A model generated the notes under the pieces. The model was not told where the DNA came from and did no database searches. It saw nothing but the letters and a program-made list of their open reading frames with translations. Shown one piece after another: positions 46,083 through 59,374 of a stretch of DNA of 64,000 nucleotides. Position numbers and translations under genes: made by a program. Source of the DNA: Megamerina dolium (Eukaryota; Arthropoda; Insecta; Diptera; Megamerinidae); assembly GCA_963854835.1 (NCBI GenBank), contig OY978528.1, positions 53,106,508 to 53,170,507 of the forward strand, written 5' to 3'. Within the stretch, counting starts at the first letter, position 1; every line of letters begins with the position of its first letter.

Positions 46083-47190
46083 TCCTCGTCCTGGTGAGCT
46101 CATCTACATCGCCCTTTGTTGGCTTTTATAACTGTCCATCCATCTCCCCATACACTTGCTATTTTCGGTATATGCTTGGAAGCTTCCCAGCATACATCCC
46201 AACTGGCCCATCTTTGGTCTTCGAAAGAAGCCAGAAGTCTCCTCAAGTGTTAAATTCTTCAAAGTGGATCCAGAGCTATCGCCCCTGAACCTCTTTCCCG
46301 AGTTTTCCAGCTCTAAGGTTGACTCATTTTGCAAGAGTCCACTGAGCTGCTCGATGGTCTTCTCCGAAGACTTCATAGCTTTTTTACGCTCAATTCTGCT
46401 CTTTCAATTCTGCTTCTCCCGTTTCATAACTGGATACGCTCAGTTGTTAAGGCTCCGTCCTCGTTGCTTATAGATGATGCCCCGCTAAGAGCTTCTTCGT
46501 ACGCACCATCATATATCTCGCCCGATGTTATGCGTTGCCTCCAGATCAGCTTCCGTCGCGACTTGGTGTCATCACCCCTTTTGTCCGCCACCGTCTAAGC
46601 TGCCGGTTTAGCTTTTTTAAGAGCCGCACCATCCACACAGGTGCATCACCTGGTTTTGGAGTGGCTAAAAGCTTAGCTTCTTTAGAAGCCAGATTTTCGG
46701 TCACCCCTGACACTACTTTGCCCGCCGTGGTTATCAGCACCGCCTCATATGAGGCAGTGTTATCCGCCATTGTAGAACTTTCCCTTTGAGTTCCAAAAGT
46801 GCGAACGAGTGATGCAGCTAACAGCTCGACTTTTGCTAAGCCTTAGTGTCCGCCGTTGCACCCATTTTCACCCCTGAAACCGCCATATATTACAGATCTG
46901 AATCCGTATTATTTATTTTGGTATAAAAATCAATTTTGTTCCTACGAATTGCGGAGAAATAACGGTCGGACTGCGCAGAGATCTGCAGTACGCAGGTAAG
47001 GTTACTTATTACGGAGGGCGTGGTATCCGTAAGCTCACGTAGCTACTGAGCTAACCTAGATATCTTGGCCAGATACCGCCTGACATCGCACAAGCTTAAC
47101 TGTGGTATCTATTTCCAGTCGGCACCCTCGAGGTGGGATCAGTGGAGGATTTTTGCATAGGTGTAGATTATTATTATAGGCAAAAATTAT
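46083..47190 (-). pseudogene. LINE 5' region with ORF1 (gag-like), decayed
   Basis: On the minus strand, about 400 bp of GC-balanced leader (47190-46771) leads to a possible start at 46770 (MADNTASYEAVLITTAGKVV). It continues with GDAPVWMVRLLKKLNRQLRR and, after stops and shifts, a second open piece at 46376-46104 (MKSSEKTIEQLSGLLQNEST, then a Ser/Arg-rich stretch). Such a charged N-terminal ORF1 product binds the element's RNA in R1/LOA/jockey-type LINEs. No Cys knuckle or RT is found further left. Identification comes from composition and layout rather than a firm motif. Confidence 0.45.
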
Positions 47191-49204
47191 TCCTATAAAA
47201 ATTGATGATCCTATCTCTTAATGTAGCTCCCAAACAATATGGATATGTGAGCCAATTTTTAATACATGTAGATATGTGTCGGGTATAATTCGGACGGACC
47301 TAATGTCTTTTTTCAAATTCATTTTTTCCTAAATTCAATAAAAGCTTTGAATACCAATGCTTCTGTAATACAAAAAAATATTTGTCGCATAATGTCATAT
47401 CCTCTATTATACTCTCTATTGAAGCTGAACATGGTACTGATGATACAAATGGAAATAGAATACATTCCTTTATATTGGCTGATATCTTGAAATCAAATAC
47501 TCATCTTAAGTTACATCATATTATTTCATATCTTTCTTTTTCTTTATGTTTTATATGAACGAATATTCCGACCGTAATCCAGGAAATGCCCATATATACC
47601 TTATATTTAATGAGGACACCACGTTACCTTCATCTTAGGGCTTATTAGGCTCTAAATTTACAAAGCATTTGTATTTATTTTAATTTCCATATGTAAGTCA
47701 GTAAAAAAATTTGTATAAATTCTTGTTGACATCAATATCAATTGTTTCGTTGTATAAATGTCTATTTTCAATTAAAATTTAATTAAAATTTTTTCGAAAT
47801 TCCATTAAGTAAAGTAAAAATCAATAAACAACATTGTTGTAGTTGAATCAAACAACAATTATAATAAATACTAGTAAATACTCGATGAAATTGAATAATC
47901 GTATATACAAATGACTTTTAAACAGATAAATATACAAAAACAAATGTTAAAAATTCAAATGAATTTTTTTACAAATAAATTAATTTAAAATGAAATCATA
48001 ATTAAATAACCTTTTACATATTTCTACTTATGTAATGTATGTAAGGATGATTATGTACACATTTCACTTATGCAAATAGAACAAATGAACAGATATGCTA
48101 ATGCTTAATAACGATCCGATATTGTGAACAATTTCAATAAAGGACATTAAACCTAACGTTTACCAGCCAAAATTACGTAGGGACCATTAAGCCCCGTACT
48201 ACTTTTATTTTATATATGTAGGCAATTCATTTTAATGATACCTAATCGTTTTTGGTCTAAAGGAAAAATGTTTCTTGAACGAACTCAAACATGTTCGATG
48301 GTTAAAGGCACTACAGAACATCGGTTGCGGTATTTCTCTTATAACAGGAAACCTGCCTTAGAATAATGTTGTATATAGTGAGGATGCCTTAAAAATGCAT
48401 TAGGTATTCGGAAATATGGAGCAACATCTGGAAATACAAGTAATAATAACAACAAGATTGCATGAATGTATTCATTCAAAAGCACGTATTGAAAATATAT
48501 CTAATTCAGCATAGACAAGCTCAGTTATAGTTCAACCATTTACAATATATAAAGTTCATATGGTTTGCCTATTTTCTATTTTAGATGCACACATATTAGT
48601 ATAATTTTGAACAGGATAATATAGAAAATAGTAATTATTATGTAAAGTGTGATGATAGGTGCTCGAATATAATAGCAAAATTTTTTCATTAAGTTGGTTT
48701 GCTCTATATAATTCGATAAATTTGAAATGTTCTCACGTACCTACGAATCGAGTGCAACTGAATCTAAATGATTTAGATGCATGGCTGGATAGATAGCGCA
48801 TAAAAGCAAATACGACGAAATTAGTCCAAACAATTTTCACGCTACGTAATAGTAAATATCCTGAAAACTCACACGGCACCATCACATTATAACCAAACGG
48901 AAACAACTTGGGCTAAAAGTCAGGTCCCTATTTTGGCTATTAAGGAACCACTGAGATCTATACTCGGAGAACAAAATACTCATCTATAAAATTATACTTG
49001 GGTTCTGTATCTAAATCAAATATAGATATAATCCAAAGTTTCCAGTCCTATCCAATCCAAATGCCCCACAATTAATTCCCAACGAAATTATTAATCGTGA
49101 TTTAAAAGTCCCAACTGTCTGTCTATCATATCAAGGGTTCGCTGGTCCGTCCATGTTTTCTGGGATTTTTCATCCCTACTATTACGGCCCGCCCCCCTGC
49201 ACAC
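47191..49204. other. AT-rich spacer, no gene seen
   Basis: Very AT-rich with no recognised coding sequence. The last 180 bp (49030-49204) is more GC-balanced and may be the leader of the LINE that follows. Confidence 0.55.
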
Positions 49205-50400
49205 GATGCGCTGGTAAAATAAAAAAGATTGGAACAAAACAAGAAACAAAATTTCTGGAAATAAAGATCAAAAGGAGGAAAGCGTAGTCGCTTTTAGGAA
49301 AAGCTCGTTGTTCCTGAGATCACCACCAAAGGTGAACACAAAAGTGGCGTAACTTCAGATGGACTCAGTGAGAAGGAAACAAATTTTGATTACTCAACGC
49401 CTACAACTGCACTACCAGAAAAGCAGCATATGCATCGGAGACTCAACCAATGAAACCCCCTCAGGTGAACACATCTCTTAGATTGGAGTTAGTTCTTAAG
49501 ATGAGAGTCCTTGAAGAAGATTCCTTTGCAAAATGCCGGAATGTTCTCCGAAAGATGAAGCAGGCAATGCAACGACAAAGAAACGTCAGCATAGACAGAG
49601 CATCCGAACTAAGAGAAATATTTGACGCAATAGAAAGTTATCGGAAGAGCTGGAAAGAGACTGAAGCAGAAAAATCAAAAGAGCAGGAAGTTAAAGCTTC
49701 TCGCTTTACTAATGCAAAGTGAGCCGATAACATCCCTTACTCCAACACTAAAAGAGGGCCACAAAAGAAAAAAGGAGTGGCAAATAAGAGCAAATCTAAA
49801 GCACTGGGGGATCGCCCAGAAGCTTTACTTGTGAAGCCGGCTGAAGGTGCCTTCATCAGAAGGTAAAACCAGAAGAAGTGGAAGTCGCAATACGTCTGTG
49901 AAGAAGAAAACATATGGATCCATACTCCTAGATCTTGGATAAGGAGGGAAGAAAAACAGTTCTGCGAAGAAACAAAAAACTCGTTGAAAGATACCGCGAG
50001 GGTGAATGATCTCAAAATGAGGGTCACTATTAAAATTCGTGATTTATATTCATTCATGGATTCAGAGGAGGTTTCCGCAGTAGTTAAGGAAGCTTTTGCG
50101 AAGCCAGAGAAAGAAGACGGGTTTAGGTTAATAAAAGCAAACAGCAAAGAACAATGTTGTGTGTTTGTAGCTTTGTCGGTAGAATCAGCAAATATCATCC
50201 TTAAAACACAGCTCATAAATATTGGATGCACCAGATGTAGTTTAAAGCAGCTGGATAAAATTAAACGTTGTTATAGATGCTTCGGGCTGAGCACATTCAA
50301 GCAGACTGTGATGGGCCAGATAGGAAAAGCCAGGGTTTATGCATATGCAACGACTCCAGGTGCATATAGCCCACTCTGTATGCTTGATACACATGTATGA
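49205..50400 (+). pseudogene. LINE ORF1 (gag-like) with zinc knuckle, decayed
   Basis: Frame-shifted pieces of one ORF1 product lie in order. One has a helical charged segment (49450-49722: VLEEDSFAKCRNVLRKMKQA, ASELREIFDAIESYRKSWKE). A Lys/Arg-rich stretch follows. Another (49984-50400) has LKMRVTIKIRDLYSFMDSEE, TQLINIGCTRCSLKQLDKIK, and the first zinc knuckle start RCYRCFGLSTFKQ. The order helix, RNA-binding-like domain and CCHC knuckle fits ORF1 of R1-type LINEs. The expected second and third knuckles (ARVYAYATTPGAYSPLC) have lost Cys residues. No ORF2 follows, so the copy is cut at about 50400. Confidence 0.7.
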
Positions 50401-52640
50401 TTCATAACACAGCTGCAAGAAGTTGTGGAAGCAGCCTCAATAACAAAACGGGGAAACCACTATTATAGATCAATAGTCTTGCTTGCGTTATATTATTATT
50501 ATAAAAATCATTATTTACAATCAATGAAATTATATATCTATAAATCAAAATACAATCATGGGACTTTAATGACATTCCTTTAAATATATCTAAATTGGAA
50601 TACTCGTAAGGCGTCGCTTCTGGGCTGAGCGTAGGCATAATTAAAAAAAAAAGTAGAGTACAATCAACATTTCTCAGTTTCTTCTTCTTTTCATTTCGTA
50701 TTATTTTGATTTTCTATAATTTCCATTTAGAATATTATGAATATGTAAATCTTGATGAGTTCTTTAAGCTACTCATAAGTTAAACTTATTTGCATACTCG
50801 TACTTCTGTACGTAGATGTCATCAATTCTCACATAATTAAGACATCAACAGTTTAGGCTTATAATTAATATAAACAAAGTGTAAAGTACATCTAAATCGA
50901 ACGCCTACAATGGAGTGGCGTTAGAAAGGCAGCCACGTTATAAAAGCGGAAATTAAAACAATTTTTATTTGTACATTTCTTTGCCTTAACTTCGCTCATA
51001 TTTAATTAAATAAATATTTATGTTTTCTTGTCTTTCTTCGCTAGCTTTTATCATTTTAAATATTTACTTTTCTGGAGAAATTTACATGATCAATGCCATT
51101 TTCAGGGAATATATTTGAAGAGCAACATGTAAAACCCAAAAATTGGTTAATTGAAGTTTTAATTAATAAGGCAACTAGATATATTAAGGCATTTACATAT
51201 TTATATATCATATTTTTACTCTCATTTCCCTGAGTATCTCTGAACTAGCCATCATTAACACTAGTAAATATTTGTTGTAAACTAAGGTGACTATACAAAC
51301 AATACAGAAAACAAAGAAAATAAAATGAGCATTTTCCAATAAATTATTTTTATTATTGTGTTGATTTCTTAGTGTTATTGCATTTGCCGTTGTTATTATT
51401 ATTGCCACTACTTTATTCTTTATGAGGGTGGTAGTGGTCACTTTCAGGCGGTGGCTTCACAATGAATGTTAATTAATTTCTTTGATATATAGTTACGATA
51501 TTATACATATATAAATTTGATACATACATATATAAAATTTTCGAATAAATGTATTTCTGACATGTTCAGAGTAATATGCAGATTGACAAAGTGGTGGGTG
51601 TTCCGTCAAACTAATTGTTCTTGTAATAAATCAAATTTTATATGGGAAATGCAGCTAACCAATGTAGATGATCATAATGTGATAATGTCGTGAATTAATA
51701 AAGCGAATGAGGGGTTTTAATAATTAATATATTTCTGTTGTTGCTGTTTTTCCATATTTTATAAATTTGTATACATTTTTGTTTATTGTTGCTTATACAT
51801 GTGTGCGTACTGTTTACTTAGAATATCATAATTATCACAACATTGTGAAAATAATAATAAAACGTTTATATTCATGCGTAAACGCAATGTGTAACAATCA
51901 CAAAAAAGAAATTATAATAAAAAAAATAAAAATAAAAATATTTGAAGCACCAATAACCACCGGTAAAACAACTGCTGTGCATTAGAATAGGTTTTGAACC
52001 CTCATTTAGAACAAATTGAGTTGTCGAAAAAAAATAAAAATAAAAATAAAAATAAAATTAGTTGTTACAGTTTGTTACATATGAAGTGTATTTATTATTT
52101 ACTAACCACCGCAATTGTTTGTTAGCAGCAGCAATATTAGAATATATTGTGTTTAAGAAACAAATATTTTTTTATTTAATTATTTTCCCAAAAGTGTCAT
52201 ACATAATTACTTCATACGCATGCATGAGTATCACATTTTACAAGAATGCCGTATGATTATACTAATTATAGTAGGTAAAAACAATATTCTTCACAAATTA
52301 TATGATATCTATCAAATGCCCTTATCTTAAAGTAGATTTCACGATCTTAGCTTGTATTTTGTACAAACATCAGCAACAAAGTTATCCGAGTCGAATTTTG
52401 AACTAGAGATCTTATATACATAAGGCAGGTATAGCAACAATTGTAATACAGTATTCATTCATGCATCTTCTAGGTACATGTTACTCAGATGAAGTAATAT
52501 ATAAATAATTTCGTATAGCATGTGATTTAATTCTATTTAAAATTGTTGTGACACATTTTAATTTAAAGGCCCACATTATTTGTTATACGATTCCAAATAT
52601 GCTCTACTTTAATTAATCCTCGCGCTCTACTTAAAACTTA
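50401..52640. other. AT-rich spacer, no gene seen
   Basis: Contains ATT/TTG triplets (51344-51410), AAAAATAAAAAT runs (51918-51938, 52028-52058) and TA-rich words. No supported gene. Confidence 0.55.
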
Positions 52641-52849
52641 ATCTTCCATAACTGCGGAGAGAATGAGCTTATGATATTGACCCTCCATCTTGCTTCAGTA
52701 AATTGTATGATGTCGAATTAGGATAAGCGGCGCTATAGTCAGTATTTTTATAGCTTGTGGAAGTGTTACTCTGGAGACTGGCGGTCCGTCATACCGATAG
52801 TCGCTTATAGCGTAGAACTTCTCTATACAACTGTAGTGAAAAAAATCTC

Positions 52850-53461
52850 CTTACAGTCGGCTAGGGCCGACCAAACTATACCCTGCATATGTAGATTTAT
52901 ATATAAAAAGTATACTCGAATATCCATCATTTCTTTTATTTAATTATTTATACAGCAGTTTCAATTTCAAAGAAGTACAGACACTTTGTATGAGAGCTAC
53001 GCTAAAAAGTAGGCGTGGTTCACCTGCTTTTGGCGAGGTTATATGGTGGTATAATATAACTGTATGTGCCAAATATTATTGTCCCTAGTGGGATATTATG
53101 TGAGTTATAGTAAGTTAAAGATTTTGAAAATTCCGAGGTTAGTCGCTTTGAATGCTTGGTGTGGGCGTGGCTATTGACCGATTATGCCCAATATCAATCC
53201 CCTCCGTACCCTTAGATCATAGGTTACTTGTGCCAAATTTCGTCGAAATAGCTCAATATTTACTCAAGTTATCGTGCGAACCAGCCAGGTGACAGACAGA
53301 CAGACGGACGGACGGACGGACATCGTTAAATCGAAAATTTAATCGACGCTGATCACGAATATATATCTATGTCTATATCTCCGGAGATTCCTTCAAGTGG
53401 ACACAAACATCTGACCGAAATGAATATACCATGCATATTGCATTATGCAGGGTATAATTAG
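52850..53461 (+). repeat. Interspersed repeat with ACGG tract and TATACCC ends
   Basis: Contains TATACCCTGCATATG near 52875, GTGGGCGTGGCTATTGACCG, CCAAATTTCGTCGAAATAGC, a GACA/GACG tract (53291-53321), GTTAAATCGAAAATTTAATC, ATCTCCGGAGATTCC and the end ATGCAGGGTATAATTAGAG. This arrangement resembles an abundant class of fly repeats built around CAAATTT and (ACGG)n just before a TATA..GGGTATA end; I cannot name the family. No protein is encoded. A broken relative lies at 45640-45990. Confidence 0.6.
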
Positions 53462-53759
53462 AGTTTGAGTGTGAGATCTAAACAAACCTAATATTTTTTA
53501 TTTTGTCAACAATAGCATGTTCTAATAATATATCGTTTAAAGTGATTTTGTAAATCAATTTGCCTGGAGCATGCCATCAGTATGTGTTGACGACCAAGAA
53601 GACCTTTAAAAACGAAACAACATTTCTTGTCCAATTTATTATAATTTTTTTATATATATAATATAATTATAATAATTTTATACGTAAAAATTCTAAAGCG
53701 CTATCCCATACAATAAAATTTCATCTTTTGGATTTCTAGGTGGACGTCACAATTTTTAG

Positions 53760-54478
53760 GAGCCATTTTGAGCCGTTTTGAGCCATAAAACTCGTTAAGA
53801 CCTACTGAGTGTTAAGGGAGTTGTTTATAAATTTTTGGATATGGGAGATCACTATTTTAGATAATTGTCCTAGGTTATCAAAGAAGGGACTTCCTAGGGA
53901 TGATAGTCGGTTTCTGGCTAAGGCCGGCTTTTTACACAAGAAATGCTCCACCGTCTCCTTAGCAGCTATGTCGTTACAGCTTCTGCAATATTCGTTATGC
54001 GGAAGACCCATTTTCTCTGTGCAGACTGCTATAAGTTTTTATATGACGGCTCTAAGTATACTCAGAACGTTTCTTGTCCTCTTCTCGTTATAGCTTGGCC
54101 AAGTGGCTTTTGAAATTGCGCAGATTGTAATGCTTGACCATTTCAACTGCGCTTTATTAAGGTAGTATTTTAGGCGTCGGCTAGGAGAATAACCATATCA
54201 GCATCGGTTGTTTGTTCATTGTCTGCCGATGAACCCTTATGGGCTAGATCATGAGCATTTCCGTTACCTGTGATTCCCTTATGCCCCAGAACCCAGATAA
54301 CTGATATTTCGAGATTGGCAGTTAATGAAGTTATTATTTGTTTACATGGCCCAACCAATATTGAGCTAATAACTAGTGCTGCTAGCGTCTTTATAGCTGC
54401 CTAGCAGTCGGAGCGAATTGTTACCTTTTCAGTTATGTTCCTCTGCTGGAGCAACTCGCATGCTTGCACAATAGCGTA
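53760..54478 (-). pseudogene. LINE RNase H and C-terminal knuckle (3' part)
   Basis: On the minus strand the order is an RNase H core (EVYAIVQACELLQQ, IRSDC.AAIKTLAALV, ISVIWVLGHKGITGNGNAHD), then LPHNEYCRSCNDIAAKETVE followed by HFLCKKPALARNRL (a Cys-Cys-His-Cys knuckle). The reading ends with a stop near 53802. These are the final domains of ORF2 in LOA/jockey/R1-type LINEs. A stop replaces the residue after SDC and frames shift. It abuts, head to head, the fragment at 54479, which faces the other way. Confidence 0.75.
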
Positions 54479-55610
54479 TACTTCATATTTATCAAAATCA
54501 AATCGCAAAACGGTCGAAGTCTCATCCAGCGCCTCCCGAGGAGGCTCATAAGTAACACTACAACCAGTAAAGAGGATGCTCTATTGGGCTGCGACGCCAA
54601 CGCTAAACTCGCGATATGGAAAATCAGCGAAATAAATGAGCGAGGTGAATCTCTTTTCAATTTTATAATATCCAACGATCTCAACACATGCAACAGGGGT
54701 TACTCTCCTACTTTCACTTTCCCAGGTTCAGAAACCTGCAGGGAGTGGGAAGAAGTCCTTGACAATACATTAACTACTTATTCTCCTGACCTTATATTCT
54801 GTAACTGTAATAGTTTCGCAACGAATCTCCCTGTCGGATCATCGAATGATTCTTTTTGATCTAGGCTGAGAGACGGAGACTAGACCTCCACATAGAAGTC
54901 CCAAAGGAACATCTTGGAATCTATTTGACAAAGTAGTTAGAGATAGGCTTTGTAGATATAAAATACCCATTGAGTCCCGAGACAATCTGGAAGAGCGAGT
55001 CAAGTCATTCAGGGCAGGAAGTTGCCTGCCCTGAGTGACTTGAGGTCCAAGATCAGAAGGATCTTTAATGATTGCTATGAAACTTTTGAATTGAACATTG
55101 CAAGTCGATTGACGCCATGAAGTACACAGCTAGAATTGGCAAATTCCTGGCAAAAGATTATTCAAATAAAACCTAAAACCATAAAGCGCGCTGATGGCAC
55201 ATGGGTGGAATCGGCGGTCGAACCTTTAGATACCCTTATAGATGCCCACTTTTCAGACAGTCCTGCAGATGCAACGCAAGGAAGTAAGTTGGTACAGCAG
55301 AAATTACCGATGGCGCTGCTGGATAAAATCATAAATAAGGAAAAAATAGGTTGGGCAAGTAACAGTTTCTCACCGTTTAAATTCCCGGCGGTAGACGGTA
55401 TTATCCCTATAATGATGCATAAAACTAAAATGATAAAAGGCCTCTGTTTCCATCTGCCGCCGGTAATTTTGAACCAATTTTGGTTCACGGGGTTGGGGTA
55501 CATTGATCATATTCACCAGAGCACTGTCTGCCGAACGTGCCATTTACACGCTTACAAGTGTTATGGCACAGGCAACTACGATTAGTTTCTGTTACAAGAC
55601 AATGAACGCC
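54479..55610 (+). pseudogene. LINE endonuclease and RT N-terminus, inverted part
   Basis: Plus-strand pieces of ORF2 follow. The endonuclease C-terminal half comes first: LLGCDANAKLAIWKISEINE with the catalytic CDAN.....W motif, GESLFNFIISNDLNTCNRG, SPTFTFPGS and WEEVLDNTLTT. A degenerate segment with ESAVEPLDTLIDAHFSD follows, then the start of the reverse transcriptase fingers (FSPFKFPAVDGIIPIMM, the APGPDGI..L position). It ends before any palm motif, next to the TA array. Frames are broken by stops (54858, 55583). Taken with 53760-54478 it could be the other part of the same insertion, inverted. Confidence 0.75.
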
Positions 55611-55647
55611 AAACACCAATTTGACCGCCGCAGTTAGCAGAAGCAAA

Positions 55648-56120
<473 letters not shown>

Positions 56121-56394
56121 AACATATAAATATATAGAGTAAAATAATTACTTTCAAATCATTCTACTATTTGAACGAAACCAAAGAGATACAGAAAAAA
56201 TTGTCTAACATAACTAAACCATTTTTGGTTATATAAAAATACAAAGAGATTATTCATTGATACAAAAATATTACAATTCGGCTGACTGCGGTAGTAGGTG
56301 TGCATACATTTAGCAAAACTAAAAAAATAACAAAAATTAATTTTTTTGATATATGATTGTTTTATCCGAATAAAAAAACCTTCCTATTATATAC

Positions 56395-56867
56395 GCACCT
56401 GTCACTTTGGTGACGGTTTCTGTCACTATCTCACGAATGACTTGTCCGATATTCGCCTTAAATCCTGAATCGTTAATGGATTATTGGTATAACATCAGTC
56501 CTACATAGCACCCCACAAAAAAGTCTACCGACATCAAATCGCAGCTCCGAAATGGCCAATTGACATCCCCGAGACAGCTGACAACACGATTGCCGCAGTT
56601 GGCGCGCAAAAGATTGATTGTGGGTCGGGCTTGGTGGAATGGCGCATTATCGTGCGATCGTTTAAGTCCATATCTTTAATTTCCGGCCATAAAAAATCAT
56701 TTAGCATGTCTCTGTAGCGCGCACCGTTGAAGGAAATAATATTTTAGGCAGCACATTCAAAGAAATATAGGCCAATGATGCCACCGCTTCAAAATCCACA
56801 CCCAACTGTCATTCTCTGAGGATGCATTGATTTTGATTAAAAACAAATGGTCCACCCTATATGAACG
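56395..56867 (-). pseudogene. mariner transposase fragment (DD41D-like)
   Basis: On the minus strand, with frame shifts: a GGIIGLYFFE-like piece, SFNGARYRDMLNDFLWPEIK, then RPTINLLRANCGNRVVSCLG, VNWPFRSCDLMSVDFFVGCY and GFKANIGQVIREI. The order and motifs match the second half of the transposase at 33864-34897 (NSERYGHMITDFFLPAIEEY ... PPRSCDLTPLDFFLWGY), so it belongs to the same type but a different lineage. The block with the second catalytic Asp (QQDGATCH in relatives) is deleted, and TPLD is SVD. The SINE at 56878 lies directly to the right. Confidence 0.75.
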
Positions 56868-56877
56868 CATATATTTA

Positions 56878-57237
56878 AAAAATAAATAAATATGTGGTAC
56901 TTAAAGCCCCAAAGGGCTCATTGTCCGAGCTTCTCTTCCATTACTGTTGTGCTTCTTAAATTTTGGACAGTATTAGTAGGGACCTACTTATTTTAGCCTG
57001 TTCCGAACGGCAGAACACCTGTGACATCACTTTTTCTGAGCTTTCTCACAGAGTTCTTTAAGAAGCTTCTTCATGGCAAATTGTTACTGTCGGAAGAATT
57101 GCCAATTGCTTGCCGACAGGTGGGTACCATTCGAAAGAAAAATCGTATCGATATTAAATTTGTTATGCATCAGCCGGGGAATGAACCACGACCTACAGAT
57201 CAAAAGGCGAACACACTAACCACTGAGCTACGGCACC
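56878..57237 (-). mobile_element. tRNA-derived SINE, full-length copy 4
   Basis: Complete minus-strand copy with A box (TAGCTCAGTGGTTAG) and the usual body. It is flanked by a perfect 10-bp direct repeat CATATATTTA (56868-56877 and 57238-57247). It differs from copy 1 at few positions (for example the B box region reads GGTTCATTCCC), so it is a fairly recent insertion. It sits at the edge of the mariner fragment. Confidence 0.9.
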
Positions 57238-57247
57238 CATATATTTA

Positions 57248-58159
57248 GATACCTATAATATGTATTTATAATTAATTTATATATAACACGTATGTATGTA
57301 TGCTCATAGTGAAAAAATCCCAACAAGCTTTAAACATTTTTGTTAGAATCCAGAAACATATTTAATATACATACTTCTTATTAAGTCAGCTTACTCAATA
57401 GTCAATAAATCCAGTAGCATAAAAAGACAAATAAAAAAGAAAGCTACAACATATTAATCAAAAGAAACAAAAGTTAAACTCACATCAGCACAGATTAACC
57501 TTCCGGCCCTACTATTTATTTCCCATGAGTATATGCAAATATTCTTTGGCAAATGCCAAATTGGCAATCAGCACAAAATTTAGTTGCGCACGTATCATCA
57601 ATCATTATTGCAAATATATTATTGTTAATCTACTTTGGTGGATAAGTTATAGATTGAAAGATTGTATTTGAGTCGGAATAAGAGTCACTCTTGGGACTTC
57701 AGCCTCTTAACAATCAGAAAGTGTTCTTCATATTTTATATAAAACGAAACAAAAAATTATATTGGCATTTATTAGCTTCTAGAATTTAACTTTTATCGCC
57801 GTTGAGCAATTGAAAAGCTTTTAGTCATTCTTCCAAATCAACTAAACATCTCATAGACTTGCAAATCATAAAATTTAGTTTAGAAGAACATTCTCACTAT
57901 TTTTGCCATATTTATTATTTTTGCTTAAAAATATTCTGAACATTTAAAGAGCTTTATTTTAAATTAGGGTAGGTCTTAGAAAAAAAGTTTGTGTTTAATA
58001 TACTAATCTTAATTGAATGCATTCAATTAGAGCATCTAGAGTCAGTTAGTTAGTTCAGTTAGTTTTGGATTACCCCATTTAAGAACCAAAACGGGTTTTG
58101 ATCTTAACTGATTTTTGTAATATTAAATAAATTTTTTTGGGCTTAACAACAACGATAAA
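57248..58159. other. AT-rich spacer, no gene seen
   Basis: No recognised coding or RNA sequence. A GTTAGTTAGTTCAGTTAGTT tract lies at 58043-58062. Confidence 0.55.
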
Positions 58160-58500
58160 CAATGGTAAAACGATTAAATTTGATTTGAAAGTGGTTAATT
58201 TGATTCTTAAAAAGATGCATTTGATTTGAAAAAGCTGTATACGGTTTGTGAAAGGTTGAATTTGGGTGGAATTGCTCATATAGAATAAATTTGTTTTATA
58301 AAAAACTGGTTGACGTTAATAAAATTTTAAATTTGATTTAAAAAGAGATTTGTCAAAAGATGAATTTTTTTGCATAAAGATGAATTTTGTTGAAAAGAGG
58401 TTCATTTTGGTTTAAAAAAGTGACTGTGGAGTATAAAGAACGAAATTTGGCTTGGAAAGGGATGAATACGGGTTTGAAAAGGGCTAATTTGAAGAGTATA
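58160..58500. repeat. Degenerate minisatellite, unit about 23 bp
   Basis: The word AATTTGATTTGAAAA with a short G-rich linker (AAGNG or AGGTT) recurs about every 20-27 bp: 58172, 58195, 58218, 58257, 58328, 58360, 58382, 58404, 58443 and 58467 are the clearest. Units have diverged but keep a T-rich half followed by an A/G-rich half, so purine and pyrimidine blocks alternate along one strand. Confidence 0.55.
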
Positions 58501-59037
58501 ATTTATAATCTATATAATATAATCTATATTTATATATATAATTTATATAAGCTATATACAAATCAGGACATCATATGTCAAAAACGAATAAAAAGCAATT
58601 TTGGCTGTTTATAGGTTAGTCCAAAAAAATTCAAATGTGGCTGAGATACTCTCAAGATAAGCTTGAAATTAAGGGTTGGGCATGTAAAACTTTTTTTATT
58701 ATACATTGAAGTTGACCCAACTTAGTGCAACACAAATATCATTAAAAGCAGCACATATAGAATCCTATATAAATGTGAAAAACAGTCTCTGTAGTCCAAG
58801 TAAAAATTTATGACTCAAAATTGACATAATAAATAAAATGCATATGTATACTATAGGTAGGTCAGAATAGAGAGGTAAAAATAAAAGTTAGCCAATACCA
58901 TAAGTACTTGCTTGTGTGATGGATGGGGTGCCAGGTGAACTCGTTCCAACGAGTATGAAGGTATGAATGTATGAGGTATGAAGCCGCTGTTGTTAAGAGA
59001 AGATGAGATGTTGTTGTGTTGATGTTGATGCTGTTAT

Positions 59038-59374
59038 TGTAGAGAGATGATGTTGAGAACATGAGCAGAGATCTACATGATGAGCAGAGATGAGGAAAAA
59101 AACTCACGATATCAATATTTAAAATTTACACTTTATTGAATTTACAATATAAACGCTTTTTTCACTATTGTGCGAAAAATAACGAGAGCGGGAAGTAGAA
59201 ATTAGCGCGCACTATTCGTCCACTTAGAGATATCACTTGAGAATCCTATAAACAAACGAGAGGGAAGAAGAAGAGCTTTTTATATAAAAATAAGGTTGCC
59301 AACTAGTACTAGTTATATACTAGTGCATGCATCTTACTCTGGCGTACCTAAAGATATTTCCGCCATATTCTACA
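59038..59374 (-). mobile_element. Possible LTR-like sequence
   Basis: On the minus strand it begins TGTAGAATATGG and ends ATCTCTCTACA, giving TGTAGA.../...TCTACA ends. In order inside are a TATA box (TTTATATAAAAAGC near 59285) and AATAAAGTG near 59135, the layout of a retrotransposon LTR. No flanking duplication or internal region was found. The 58501-59037 stretch to its left is AT-rich and shows nothing else. Confidence 0.3.
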
